A DNA stretch of 64,000 nucleotides, from contig VWYX01000219.1 in NCBI GenBank assembly GCA_013396525.1, forward strand, positions 124,001 through 188,000, in the 5' to 3' direction. Shown here piece after piece: positions 1 through 12,200 of the stretch (position 1 is the first letter of the stretch; each line of letters opens with the position of its first letter). The notes under the pieces were generated by a model. It made no database searches. It saw only the letters and a list, made by a program, of their open reading frames with translations, and was not told where the DNA came from. Position numbers and translations under genes: made by a program. The stretch is from Chaetorhynchus papuensis. Taxonomy: Eukaryota; Chordata; Aves; Passeriformes; Rhipiduridae.

Positions 1-988
1 GCATACGAAAATGTTTGCCCACAATGCGAGGCCACCCCAGCACCGGAATCAATTAACGCTCTCATGATGGGAAATCTGATGTTGGAACAGCAAGAGGCAC
101 AAATTAAAAAAAAAAAGATCCTAACAGACGTATGGCAACCCATTAACAGCACAGCAGGGGCACCTCATCCTGCCCTTCAGTGCCCTGCTAGAGGTCAGCA
201 CAAGTCTAAAAAGCCCCTTGTTGGCACTGGAGTTTATGATCTGGATTTTAGAACAGATGTCTGTTTAGCACCTACTTACTAGCCAGCGATGCAGGCCTAT
301 TTTTATATTAGTAATAAAATTAATCACAGCTACAGAATGAGTCTCTCTATCTTGGGTACCGCTCAGGTTTTCCCTGTGACTAGAAAAAGTTGCAGGAATC
401 CCACAATTCATCCGTTAGCAAAAACATCAGTTCACGAAACGGCTTAAAACTGACACCTCATTTATTCCTGCGTATAAAGAATCATATTCAAGCCATGAAA
501 CTGCACATAAACCTCCCAACTACCTGGCTTTGTGTCCTTTATTATTTTTGGTCCTTGAGGGAAGTGCCAATAAAACAGAGGAACCCAGCAGAAAATTAAC
601 AGACATTATAAAAAAATAGTTTGAGGTAATTCCCTCGTATCTCATCTGCCTGTCCTTTGAGCACTTGAGACTGAATCAAAGGCCCCCAAAGAAAGGAGTT
701 AATTCAGTAGGAAATTAAACACTTGCTTCTGATCTAGAACTGCTAAGGAGAAATGGAATTGCCAAAAAAAGGAGGACAGCCCACTAGATCTCATCCAACA
801 CTTTTTCCAGGTGAGTATGGAGACAGGGAGTGCCAAGACTGGCAGCAGCCACACAAACTTCTACAATGTTTATTTGCTGTTCATTTCTGAATGCTTGGAA
901 CTGATCCACTCTTTAAATGAACTTTGCATATTACTGCTCTGTAAAACAACTAGGAAAAAGAAAAAAAAGGCAGAAATTGAACACTTAC
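1..988 (-). other. MAD1L1: MAD1L1 intron downstream of exon C (partial)
   Basis: This is the first 988 bases of the intron that follows exon C, beginning with the GTAAGT donor at 988-983 and running off the window at base 1. I looked for the next expected MAD1 exon (LEMELKMLKSQ-like) on the minus strand and did not find it. The sequence is unremarkable AT-rich intron with short A runs. Small open frames on either strand show no recognisable protein. Confidence 0.9.
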
Positions 989-1045
989 CATCTCTGCTCT
1001 CTGCTTGTGGTTTCCCACTTCTTCCAGAGCCTGAGACAGCTGAGC
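989..1045 (-). CDS. MAD1L1: MAD1L1 internal coding exon C (short, 19 codons)
   Basis: This 57-bp exon encodes AQLSQALEEVGNHKQRAEM, phase 0 at both ends. It matches human AQLSQALEELGGQKQRADM, which directly follows the segment encoded by exon B, and forms part of the rod before the leucine zipper and the Mad2-interaction motif. It is too short to be obvious as an open frame and is overlapped by unrelated frames on both strands. The donor ATG|GTAAGT (GT at 988-987) is a strong consensus. The acceptor is CTATGTCTTGAAG before base 1045, with GAAG rather than the usual YAG, preceded by 14 consecutive T on the minus strand. Identification rests on the alignment, the phase and both splice sites together. 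The next exon, expected to begin with LEMELKML-like sequence, is not in bases 1-988. Confidence 0.93.
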
Positions 1046-1080
1046 CTTCAAGACATAGAAAAAAAAAAAAAAGGAAATTA
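1046..1080 (-). promoter_or_regulatory. 3' splice site of exon C with poly-T tract and likely branch point
   Basis: Read on the minus strand, the region has ATTAATT (candidate branch A at 1078), then CC and 14 T (1072-1059), then CTATGTCTTGAAG ending at 1046. The branch-to-AG distance would be about 32 nt, within the usual range. A better branch-point match, TACTAAAC, lies further upstream at 1110-1103, but an AG (within CCTAGAAT) follows it before the true acceptor, so the nearer site is more likely. The uninterrupted T tract probably compensates for the unusual GAAG acceptor. Confidence 0.6.
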
Positions 1081-4000
1081 ATTCTAGGATGTGATTTTGG
1101 AAGTTTAGTAAGAATGTCATCCCCTCCTCCTCTCTCCCCCAAAAAATTCACCAAGGGCACCATGATTTTCATGGCACTGAGAAGGAATTACAAGTGTTTG
1201 CTCTTGTTCTGTCCTGCCAGTGTCCCACGCCGTGAGACAATCCTGTCCCAAAGAGCCTGAACTCTCCACACACAAGAAAAAACAGGTTTATTGCAGAGAA
1301 TACCACCAGATGAGCCAGCCCGAATTTCAATCTCACGGGCCAGACAGAACCCTGCCTCCACTCCATTCCTTTGGAAGCTGCAGAAAGAGTGGTGTAAAAC
1401 CCACCCACTTTTACCAAGCTTCACTTTGAAGAAGAGGAGATTTAGCTCCACAGCTCCTGAAAGGAGTGTGTGCTTCAAGTTTACTTCATTGAGAATGTTC
1501 TGCCGTGGTTCTGGGGTCCAGGGTTGGGTTTAGAAGCCTTCCAAAAAGCTGTGGGGTAAAATACTAAAATCTGCCCTGTAACATAAGCCTCCTGAATTTC
1601 TGTGAGAAAAGATCCCACCAATGCAGCATTTTTACTTTTTTTTTAAAGGGGAATTTGAAATGTGAAGAATCTCAAACCAGAGTAGAAATATCTTCTGTTA
1701 TCCTGGCATAATTTGGGGGGAAACAGGTACTTGACTCAGAAGAGGATCTTTCACAGAGTTTTGTTTATGAAAAAGGATTTTAAGCAAAATGGGTATTTAG
1801 GAGATGGTTAAGAGAAGCCACACATAACACATGAGTGCTATTACTTCCCACATCTTTGATTTTCCAACACACTGCTGGGCTGCAATCAGCCTTCCTCTGC
1901 TTAGCAGAAAGCCCAAAAACTAGTCACTAATGACAGAGAAGATAATTTAAACAATGTAAACAAATAAAAGAAATAAAAACAACTTTTCCTCCAAACTGAT
2001 TCGTGCAATTTCAAGCAAATATTCATTAAAACCCTCCAGAGTCCCTCAGCTTCTCACCACATATGAAATGGGTCTTTTGAGTGCCACATCCAAACCAGAG
2101 ACAAACAGCAAGCAGTTTATTACAAAGAAAAGCAAAACATTCAGCTTTGGAGGCTAACTGCACTGAAAGGCAGGCAAACAAACACAGCCTCAGTGTTCAG
2201 CACAGCAGAAGTTCCATTCTGCAAACAAACAACCAAACAGCTCAAAATTTCCCTGGAACCAGAGCTCAGAGGAAACTGAAAAAGTTTCAGCCTCTTGCTG
2301 TGCAGGGCCGGGGATGATGTGACATTATTTGAGGAGCAGACACTGAAATAAGATGAAAAGGGTTTCAGTGCAAGCCTGGGACCTGGCACAGGAGGATGAA
2401 ACACACATCAAACACCGCGGGAGACGCCGGCCACAACCAAAACCGGAGAGCCTGGACAAGCGAGCGAAGAGGAAAAATGGAATTATCACCAAGTTTGATG
2501 CAGAAACATCAGGGAACTGCAAATTTGCAGACATCTGGGAAAGACTTTTCCCCACTGCTACTGAGGCAGGTACAATGACAGCAGCAGGCTGGAGTTGCCT
2601 GGGGAAGAATTAGACAACACAGCCTCAGAGAGGTTATTTAGGAGAGGTCCTGGCACAAGCTTTGCCAACCACCCCAAGACCGACTGAATATTTTTGATTA
2701 CGAACTACCCCACCTGTTCTGTATATTTATTAGCCTTATCTAGATGAAGATGAGCTTTAGATGGAAACCACTAGCCTATTCTAAACCAGATGTAAGAATT
2801 ACTTAATTAAAAATTACATTAAAAATCACATATTTTCTTACAGCAGGTGAATTGGAGGGTCAAGTCTCTGTTCACGCAGACTCCTATGGAATCACAGAGT
2901 AACTCACACTGGAAGAGTGTGAATCCCCTCAAGGCTCAATCCCCTGTGGTTTTGGTGGGCACCTGGCACCCAGCCTGGATCAGCCCACCACACTGTGCCA
3001 GGCTTTTTTGGTCACCCTCACAGTGTAAATATTTTTCTTTATAACACCAAGGCAACAGTACCCTAGGAGCCTGTTTAACTAGATGGGTATAAGAGCATTT
3101 TAAAGTATAATACCTCCATAACAGTCAGAAGAAAAGGATAGCAAAGACTCGAACACATTTTGCTTCAGGAAAAAGGCTGGAAAAACCTTTCAGGCAAGAG
3201 AGAAATAATGCAAAGGGATGGGAGAAATTGCAAATACAAGCAGGAAATATGCCATAATTTATCTTCTATATAATATGGCTTGGGGAAAATAACCATTTCA
3301 AGGTGCTATGCCAACAGAGACACGGGGAGAAACCTGGGCAGCAAGTCCAAGCCAGCAGCAGATCAATATGATTTGGAGAAGCAATCAGATAAAAACTAAA
3401 TCACAAAGTAGGTTTTCTTCGTTGCATTTATTTCCAGGCAGCTCATCTCAAAGGGAAAAGCGTCAGTAACCACTGGGAATTCAGAGAGCAGCTACTAAAC
3501 TTACTAGACTGCTGGAAGAAATGATTTATGAAGATTAAAAGATTTTTATACATATGCTTTGACTACAACTCTCACAGAAGAGCAAGAGGGACCCATTTAA
3601 TGCACTGAGAGCTGTTACAGTGACAAAGCTGGAAACGAGGAGGCTTCCCCAGCGCTGCTGATGCTGCTGGAGGCACTCACAGCCCACAGTGGGGACCCTC
3701 CCATGCCCTGTCTGTGCCCACCCACCCACACACGTGGGGAAGCACAAGACAAAGCCCAAACTTTCCCCACTGTCTGCACTTGCCAGGCTGTGATCCAGCT
3801 GATCTGGATGCTTCAGCACGTCCGGTTTGTAAACATCAGCCCTACCCCAGACTTTTTATTAGCTCAAATCAAATATTGAACCTCCCTCAGCTGTTAGAGG
3901 ACAGCTGCTTGCGAAGTGATTCACTGCCATATTCCTTCCAGGCCACAAGAAAATACAAACTAATCACCAGCAGCACGACAGATGCACGCATTTTTAATTA

Positions 4001-4378
4001 TGGAGGAGAAATTAGGCTCTGAACTGATCCCCACATCGCACTTAATCAGAGGGCTGGGGAGGAGCTGCCAGCTCCCACTGCCATGGAAGGAAGGAGCTGC
4101 CCTGGACTGGTGCCTGGCCGCCTGCTCAGCCCCTGCTCCCATTCCCCAGGCATTTGCTGGAAAAGACCTGAAAAAAAAACAGTGTTGTGCTGTTTCTTGG
4201 AATGCATCTTCTCGGGAATGAGCTGTCGGGTTTCTGGGTTGAGCCATCTCTGGCCACATCCAGGCAAGGGAAACACGAGGGTTGAACCTGAGCCATTCTG
4301 GAGTGGTGGGAAGGCTCAGGGGGGTCCAGCAGATGCTGGAGCAGTTTGCCAGTCCCATCTCAGAGTTCTGCTCTGGAA

Positions 4379-4664
4379 AGGGCCATGTAGGTAGTGACAG
4401 GACAAGGGGGAATGGCTTCAAGCAGGAGAAGAGTAGGTTTAGACTAGACACTAAAAACAAAACAATCTTCCCTGTGAGGGTGCTGAGGTTGCCCAGAGAA
4501 GCTGTGGTTGCCCCATCCCCCTGAAGTGTCCAAGGCCAGGTTGGACAGCTCCCTGAGCAGCCTGGTTGAAGAAGGTGTCCCTGCCCACAGAAAGATGATT
4601 TTTAAGGTCCACAGAAAGATGATTTTTAAGGTCCCTTCCAACCCAAACCATTCCATGATTCCCT
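4379..4664 (+). mobile_element. CR1 non-LTR retrotransposon, 3' end fragment
   Basis: The stretch follows the avian CR1 3' end in order: GTGACAGGACAAGGGGGAAT, then AGTAGGTTTAGACTAGACAC, CTGTGAGGGTGCTGAGG, GTTGCCCAGAGAAGCTGTGG, CAAGGCCAGGTTGGACAGCT, GAAGGTGTCCCTGCCCA and finally CTTCCAACCCAAACCATTCC ATGATTC. It is 5'-truncated, as is usual for CR1, and contains no open reading frame of the element. Compared with the consensus I recall, it lacks about a dozen bases before GTTGCCC, and the segment after CTGCCCA is rearranged by a 24-bp duplication. It lies antisense to MAD1L1. Confidence 0.92.
4587..4634. repeat. perfect 24-bp tandem duplication inside the CR1 fragment
   Basis: Bases 4587-4610 and 4611-4634 are identical; each copy begins ACAGAAAGATGA and ends TTTTTAAGGTCC. 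In CR1 elements the GATGATCTTTAAGGTCC segment normally occurs once, so the duplication arose after, or during, insertion of this copy. Confidence 0.93.
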
Positions 4665-6171
4665 CTGTAGCTCAGCTCTGTTTTAGGGGCTTTTCAATAG
4701 ATCACATCCACCTTGGCATCTCAGGAATCTCTCAGTAGGACAGACTTCAGTGCTGAATTTTCAGGCTACGCATGAAAGTTAACTTAAAGCTCCAAGGAAA
4801 TTCTCTTAAGACACGTTAAATTCTCACAGACCACTGAGCTCAAGCATTAAGAAACCTGATATGCAAACAGATATTATGAATCAGATATACAAATACAGTG
4901 CAATTTACCCAATGAAGGCAACACAACCAGGTAAAGGAAAATCGAGTAGCAAAGCAGGGGGAAAAAACCCTCTCCAGCACTCAGTCAATTACTTTCAGCT
5001 TTCATAAAAAAGGGTTTGTCAATTCAAAATATTCATCTTACATGACAACACAGTCTAATCTACTGTCAGTGGACTGCCATCCTCAAAAGAGAGTGGCAGG
5101 AAGGGGAGAACCTGCACTCCAGCCTCACTGGGAACCTGCAGCTCGGGCTGGAAGAGGAGCAGGAATGGTTTCCAAGGAGAGGAACCGATTCAGCTCCAAG
5201 GAGACGTTTCCGAATTGTTTAACTTGCTTCCCTGCGTCGATAATTTGTCTTCTGGACCTTCCACAAGGCAGCCTTCACTGGCAGCGCTGGAGGAGGCTGG
5301 CCAGGGAGGGTTTAACGAATGAAACTGAAGCAACCCAGTGGAGACAATGCAGCTGTAAAACCGACTGCATCCCGAGCTCCCCGCTCCCCTCCGGGCGCTG
5401 ACGGTGAGCTGACTGCCCTGAACGATGGGCAAGCAGCTCAAATGGGAGCCCCGTTTGTAGGGAAAAATTAACTGCTCAGTCTCTAATGAAGTCTTTCTCT
5501 ACACAACAATGCCCTCTGCTCTACAAGCAATTAGCGAGTTGAAGCGCTCTCTTTGTGGACCTGCATTAATTTACTCCTCGATGTGGCACATTAAACAGCT
5601 CACAGGTACAGCACAGCACAGCAGTGGCAACAGCCAGCACCACAAAATAAATAAAAGCTTGCTTCAAAGAGTTCGGGAAGCGAAATTAGGCGTGCTGTAC
5701 ACAGGGAACAAATCAAAACAACCTTCATTTGGAAACATCATTTCAGTCTTGCGCTTTCATCAAAAAAACCACGATTATCGTTAACAGTCACGTTAATATG
5801 ACGTCGGTACTCCTCAAGGGAGAGAAACAAGCAGCACGTTCACTACCTCCAGTTAAAAAGTGCCATTTTTATTCTCTCTCATCAGGGTGAAATACCTGGG
5901 AACACACACAGCTGCCTGTTCTGGGGTTGTGCTTTCACAGCAATAAATCCCAAGTGAGAGTCCCCAGAAGGAAGGCCACTTGTTGGAAGGGCAGCACCTC
6001 TGCAGGGGAGGAGAGGACAAAGGGGTTTTGCCTGGCAGGGCTGGAACACAGCTGCAAAAAATGGCATTTTTACAGCTCACTGGAGCCCAGGATACCCTTA
6101 CAAGTATTTTATATGCAACAGTTGTATGCAAATCCAAGTCAAGTGTGATAATTGGCAAATTTAGGTATAAT

Positions 6172-6202
6172 GTTAATTAATAGCTATTTCAAATTAATTA
6201 AC
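6172..6202. repeat. perfect 10-bp inverted repeat of homeodomain/HNF1-like half-sites
   Basis: GTTAATTAAT (6172-6181) and ATTAATTAAC (6193-6202) are exact reverse complements separated by 11 bases. Each arm contains TTAATTAA and the GTTAAT half-site typical of HNF1 and related homeodomain proteins. An ATGCAAAT octamer lies 39 bases upstream at 6126-6133. Regulatory function is inferred only. Confidence 0.6.
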
Positions 6203-9200
6203 TTCTAAGATAAATTCTTGCTTCTCCTCTTTGAGAGTTAACACACAATTTAAATTTACAAGGATATATCAGCTACCGATCACAGAAATAGAGAATCTTG
6301 TATGTTCTAACATGCCAAATCACTTCAGTTTCCTTGTGCTGGCTGCCCCCCATTCCCTGGGTAATTTCACAGTTACTTATTTCTCTGATCACTCACAAAA
6401 GAAGACAGAAGATGAAGCCTCGTGGCTCAGGCTGGATGGCCTCAGTGTGTGGCTAAAGTGTGATGTGACCTCTACAGGGTCCGAGCCAGCACATCTTACC
6501 TGATGCCATAGGCTGCGGAAGAAGGGGGAAAAAAAAAGCACAATATCACCATTTTCTATCTGATTCAGGAAACACAAGGCAAATAAAGTGCATTGAAGCT
6601 GCAGCTGAAATACAGAAGGAGACTTGAAAACATGGCAGCACTCCCAGGACAGTTCTGATAAGGAAAGCTGCAACAATTAGAATTCAATCCAGTGTAGAAA
6701 CATAAGCACCACTCTGATGAGTTCCATGGAACAGCACAGGAATTGGATGAGAACAATCTGAAGAGAACTTTGCAGCCACTAATTACCTCTCACGAAAAGA
6801 ATGAGGCTCTGGCTTGTGGGGGAAACAGAAGGAAAACTTTGATTTCACAAAAGCCACAGACAGATTACTTCTGGGGGTGGCAGAGACTGAGCAGAAGTAA
6901 CTCATCAGCCACTTGCAGTCAGACTTCACTTTATTTGCATATTGTGATCCTGCATATTAAAACACTGTGAGAACTGAAATTAAATTTTCATTAGTGTTCA
7001 ATCTGAAATCTCACCCGTGGGATTCAGCTTTCAACAGTTCACGCATGCATTTCCTTGTTTACTTTAAAGTTGGATATCCATTTATCCCATGCCAGCCAAC
7101 ACTTGAGGCCTTCAATCCACTGCACACCGTTATTGCCCAAGGGCAGCTGCACAGGATTGTTTCTGCACCTCTGAACTACACTACAGATTACTCTGAACTA
7201 ACTGGTCATTTCTAATTTAACACATTTTGATGCTTTGTAGTTGAAATTGCCAATCTTTCACAAAATTGCATCAGTTGAGATCACAATCAGAAAGACATTT
7301 TAGTACCAGCCGTCGCTAAATAATTTCCTTGCCGCTTTACAGGCTCCTTTTTGCTGCTCTCAAGAAAGTTCTCCGGGTTATAAAATCAAATGCACATCCT
7401 CTATGAAGTGGGAAAGAACAGCTACAAATAAACTCTGCTGCTGTCTCAAAAGCACCCAGAACACCATGTTATCTCACAGGAGCTGGATTGGAGGTGGCAG
7501 GGGGCTCAAGCTGATGCAAAAGCGAAGAGGAAAATTCCCCAACAACTTCTGAATGCGTTTCAGAAATTTAAATTCAGTGAAACCACACTCTGCTCTGACT
7601 TGCAGAAAAGCTGCAACAGGCAAAGCAGAGACCATTACTTACTGACTAATTTATGAGGATAGGCTTGCAGCTCAATGAAAAGCATGAGTCTCAGGCCACA
7701 GCTTATGTAGTTTTCCATGTAATTTAGTCCTTAATTTTACCCCAAGCAAGGACAGGAAACACAGAAAACGAGAATGCCTGTAAGCCAGATGTCCCACATC
7801 TCCAGGGACTTGTGCTCCTGGGCATCACAGCAAACCACAACAGCCAGAGACTGAAGGCCACTGCTTTGTCCAGAGCAGTGAGTGTTTTCCACAAAAAAAC
7901 CAAGAGCTGCTCCTTCTCTGAAAACCAGTTTTGTACTGGATTTGTGCAGGGAAATGCCGCCCCCCAGTGAGAGACAAAAAGCAGCTGGTTACCAAAATCA
8001 GGGAGGAATAAAGCAAAGCTCTTGGGTGCTAAACAAAACAATGATCCTGCAAATTGAAAAATCGCCAAAGTCCTTGCTATAATTACTGAAAATGCAGGGA
8101 AAACATCTCCCCGAGCAAAGATAGGGGCTCCTGTCAACACTCTATCAAGATTTACTGGACAAAGGGATAATAACCACACCTTTCTCTTGCTCCTAAGTCT
8201 CAAGGACAGGACCAATCTCCCTCCTCCTCTTTAAGAGACAGAGTCGCTTCGTAATGTCAAGAATTCTTGACAGTAAGTTTATTATAATGAAATAACCCCA
8301 AGCTCTCCCTGGTTAGACTATGAGAAAAGGGTGTTAACAAAGTGACTGTGGAACAACTGATGTGAGATGAGCAAGACAGGATTCCAAGCAGAAATTGCCC
8401 CCATCCTTATTCCTGCAAGCCACCAGACTTTGCTTAAAGTGAGCTGCACAGTCCTGCAGCAGAAACATGGATTTTGCTCCCACTCAGCCTAACAACTGCT
8501 GAGAGAACCTGGGGTAAAGCACCAAACTCTGAAACTCCTTTTCTCTCCCTCTCTAACCTAAAGATAATTCTGACTCTGTAAAACCCTTCCAAAACCTCTG
8601 AACAAGGATGATCTCTGAGCAGGAGGTGCCACTGTTGACACAAACCACACCAGGTGGGCCACAGCACTGGGGCACTAAAAGGATCAAGCACCATAAAGTC
8701 CAGCACTGACACCTTCAGAGGTGGCAGCAACCCTGTCTCCCCAGTCCTCAAAGCAAAAGTGACCTTCACGGCTGCAATAAAATGTAAAACTTGGAGGAAG
8801 ACCCTGAACTCCTCTAAATCTATTCCATCAACACTCCCAGGAAGATGCTGCCAGGAAAGGAAGGGAAGCAAAATGGGAGATGGAAAAATGCAGAGCGCTG
8901 TATTCAGGAAAGGATGAGCACCAGGAGATTGGACAGCCCCATGCCAGGCTGAAACACTTAAAAATGAGGCAGGTAGGCAGGAAAATAGTGGGCTCAGGTA
9001 ACAAAACCACCTGAGTTTCACAAAAAACATCTCAAAACAAGAACAATCATTTGTTGTTTCAGTCTCTGAGCTAGGGCCGAGGTTGGGGTGAGGCTGAGGG
9101 GCAACACGCCAGAGACTCCTCTCTCCCCTTTTCTTCCCTTGATGTTTTTATTCAGCACCTTGCTAAGAAGGAGCACAGAGACCAAAAGATTAGCACAGCT

Positions 9201-12200
9201 CTGCTGGGAACAATAAACTTCTGTAATAGGTCTCCTTCCCTCCATCCTAATCAAACGGTGCTGCAGTCCCCTGGGGAGAGGATACAGTGCCAAACAAAAA
9301 ACGTGAGTTTGCAGCTGCTTCCTCAACAGCAAAGGGCAGCCTGACTGATGAAACTCTGCCAAGCCAATTGCTTCCAGCGTGACGCAGTCGGCCAGCCCAG
9401 CATCTCCAGGACACACACAAGTGACTGCAGGATGCTGATGGACTCCCCAAAGGAGCCTTTCCCCATCACTGGAACACCCATCAGAGAAAAGCCTCTGCCA
9501 CTAAAATTCTCTTTGTGGCCTCAGAGAAGCACGAGTGTGAAGATGGAGCAGGAAGTCCCTTCTCTTTTGCTGCTCCCCAGCAAGAGTTTTAACTCGACAG
9601 CAGAAAGATAACCTGGCATAAAATGTGTGTATTGAGGGTCAGCCACTAATCTCTTGCCAGGACTAAAAAAGATTTTTAATATATTAGTGCAAGTGAAAAA
9701 CATTAGGAGAGTACCAGCCCATTCCACAGGGAAATAGCAAATAGATAAAGAAATATCTGGAGGACACTAAGGAGAATTAATTTCACTGTGCTGTGGTCAA
9801 ATCTCTAAAGGTGAAACGAAGGGATACCAGCACCCGACCCTGAAACAGATGCAGCACATCTGGGAACCTGGTAATTCATCACTATTTAGGAGATCTGAAA
9901 ACAGGTATTGGAAGCAATTCTGGGATCTGGTGAGCACAGTGTTTTCCTCAGGTTGTATGAACCCTCCTGGAGCTGGGAAGCAGGGCTAGAGACAAACAGA
10001 AGAAATAGGAGCTAAGGGGAGCAGAATCCCTCACCATTAGATGCAATCACAAAGCTGACTGAAGGAGGGGAGAACAAATGCTTGTGCATTTGTCTAATTT
10101 TCTGACAGAATTTTAAGCCCAGCTCATTTATTTACTTTTTTTGTTTGTTTTTTTCATCCTTTAGGTTATCAGCAGAATGAGTTCAGACGCCAAAGCCTTC
10201 TCTTGATGAAAGCAAATATCAGTACTCACCAAACCCAGAAAAAGAAAAAGGAAATCTCAAAGACCAGAAGTGGTGGCAATGTGACACCCAGCATCTACCA
10301 AACTGCCCACTCCTCCCTGTGCATTTTTGCCACACAACCTCCCTGGACTTAAGTTCTCCCCAGCAGTGGCCTCCCAACTAGTTTTGATAGCTAGAGGGAA
10401 AGAAACAGCGTTTAGTTCATGAAATCTGTAAATTAGCCATCAAAAATGTTCACTCTTATCCATTCATCAGAAAAAAATGGTGGAATTACATCTCTACCTA
10501 AAAAAACTCTGCTAATTTCAGCCCGATGAGTCAGCACTGCTGCATCTCATCACCAAGAGTGATTCATTGTCACTGCACTTCTCAAAGTCAAGAATAAGGG
10601 TATTCACCCCAATTCACTGTCATCTCCTAACTCCTCTGGACCCAGGCACTGTGTCTGCACACAGCACTGTTATAATGATTTATGTGAGTGTGTCACTTTT
10701 AATTTAAAGGGATAAAGAGTTACTGTCAGTCTAGCAACCATAAAGCAACATTTTCTTTCCACTGAGCTGACAGCTGAATACCTGGAAAATATTGCTGTTT
10801 GCCAAGAAAGGAGAGGGCTCTATAGCCCATAGCCTTAGGGTGTCAGTGCTTCTGAAGACAGGAGTGGATGGCCAATATCTTTGGAGAGGAGCACTGGTAC
10901 TTAGGAGAGTTAAAAAAAGCCTTACAGCAAAGTCAGAATACGAATAAAAACTCAGACAAAAGCAGTATGGATGGAAAGCCTCTGCCCCAAGTGAAACAGT
11001 GAGGAAGAGGGGTTGGGGTATTGATTAGACCCCAAAAAGATGATCTGTAGCTGGACAAAACAAAGAATATCAGAAGTTAAACAGCAGCACAGCTATGGTT
11101 TTCTTATTCAAGTCCCCCAGTATCACAGTCACTTTTGATAACCTTTTAATTCAGGCTACTGAACAACTCCCACTGACCTTACACCCCTGAGTGGGCCAGT
11201 GCCTTCCTTTAAGCTGCCCAGGGCTGCTGGCAGCTGGTGATGTTGGTGATAGCTCAGAAAAGATGTCTTTAATGGTGCAGTGAGCTCTGTCCCTACTGAT
11301 ATCTCACTGTTACCCCACAAACACACCCCCAACAGGAGCCCTCAGGCACACGGGCACAACTTCCTTGGGCAACTGTTCGTGAGCCAGCCAGAAAACAACG
11401 TTGGGAAGCGAAGATCTGTGTTTAAACCAAACTTTCTTTGTTAACTTGAACCGAGTTTGGTTTCTGTTCTGGTTCTCAGCACTACAGCATAGTCAAATAA
11501 AAGGTCAAGGAGGGGTTTCAGCCAGCACTATCCTCGGCTTGGGAAATTACAGCCAGCGTGGCTTTGGCATCCAGCAGAACAGTGGGTAGAGTGCCTAAAC
11601 CTCGGAGGGTCTCCAACAAATTTCCAAGGCTCTTGGAAGTTGCTAGGTAACAACATCCACCCCCAGGGCAGGATTGTGCAGTGTTTGCTCTGACAAAGCA
11701 GCACTTGCCTTGCCCTCGCTGCTCCCGCCCTGGGGATGTGTGTGTTGAGGACCTGTCTCCTCTGCTGCCAGAGCGTTTGCAGCCTCTAGTCTGGGTGCCG
11801 AGTTGGATTTTGCTGAATAAAGCAAACATCCCATTTTAAACATAGCTATTATAATTAGCAGAAGCTCATTGCTCAATTCCCCTTCCAGACAGGGATTTCC
11901 AAATGTCAGCGTGCTTAGCACAGCTGATCTGTGCCGGCTGCTCTAAGCTCAACTGACCTAGGAGGGTCCAGAGCATAAAATCAAATCCTATTGTGGGCGG
12001 TGAGGTGGAAAAACAAACAGGATAATTGTCCTCCTCCAGCCTGTACCTTCATTTTCCTGCACAGCACTGGGAGCAAGGCAAGGTTAGCAGAGACTCTTGC
12101 ACATGAAAGGTGTATTCATGCTTGAGGCCAAGCAGGAATTTCTCTTAGAAATTTGTATCAGTTTTCTGAGTCAGCCCTCCAGATGACTCTGCCTCATCCT

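Noticed and set aside
870..1172. 100-codon minus-strand frame overlapping exon C
   Set aside because: It reads a different frame from the MAD1 translation; the poly-F run is the splice-site T tract.
2886..2950. GGAATCACAGAGTAACTCACACTGGAAG as a reverse CR1 tail
   Set aside because: Only a short stretch resembles the CR1 terminus and the following bases diverge fully, so the similarity is too weak to annotate.
8434..9030. 198-codon minus-strand open frame on the same strand as MAD1L1
   Set aside because: It lies inside the B-C intron, has no MAD1 similarity, no recognisable domain, no splice-consistent edges, and a cysteine/leucine-rich composition typical of translated noncoding DNA.
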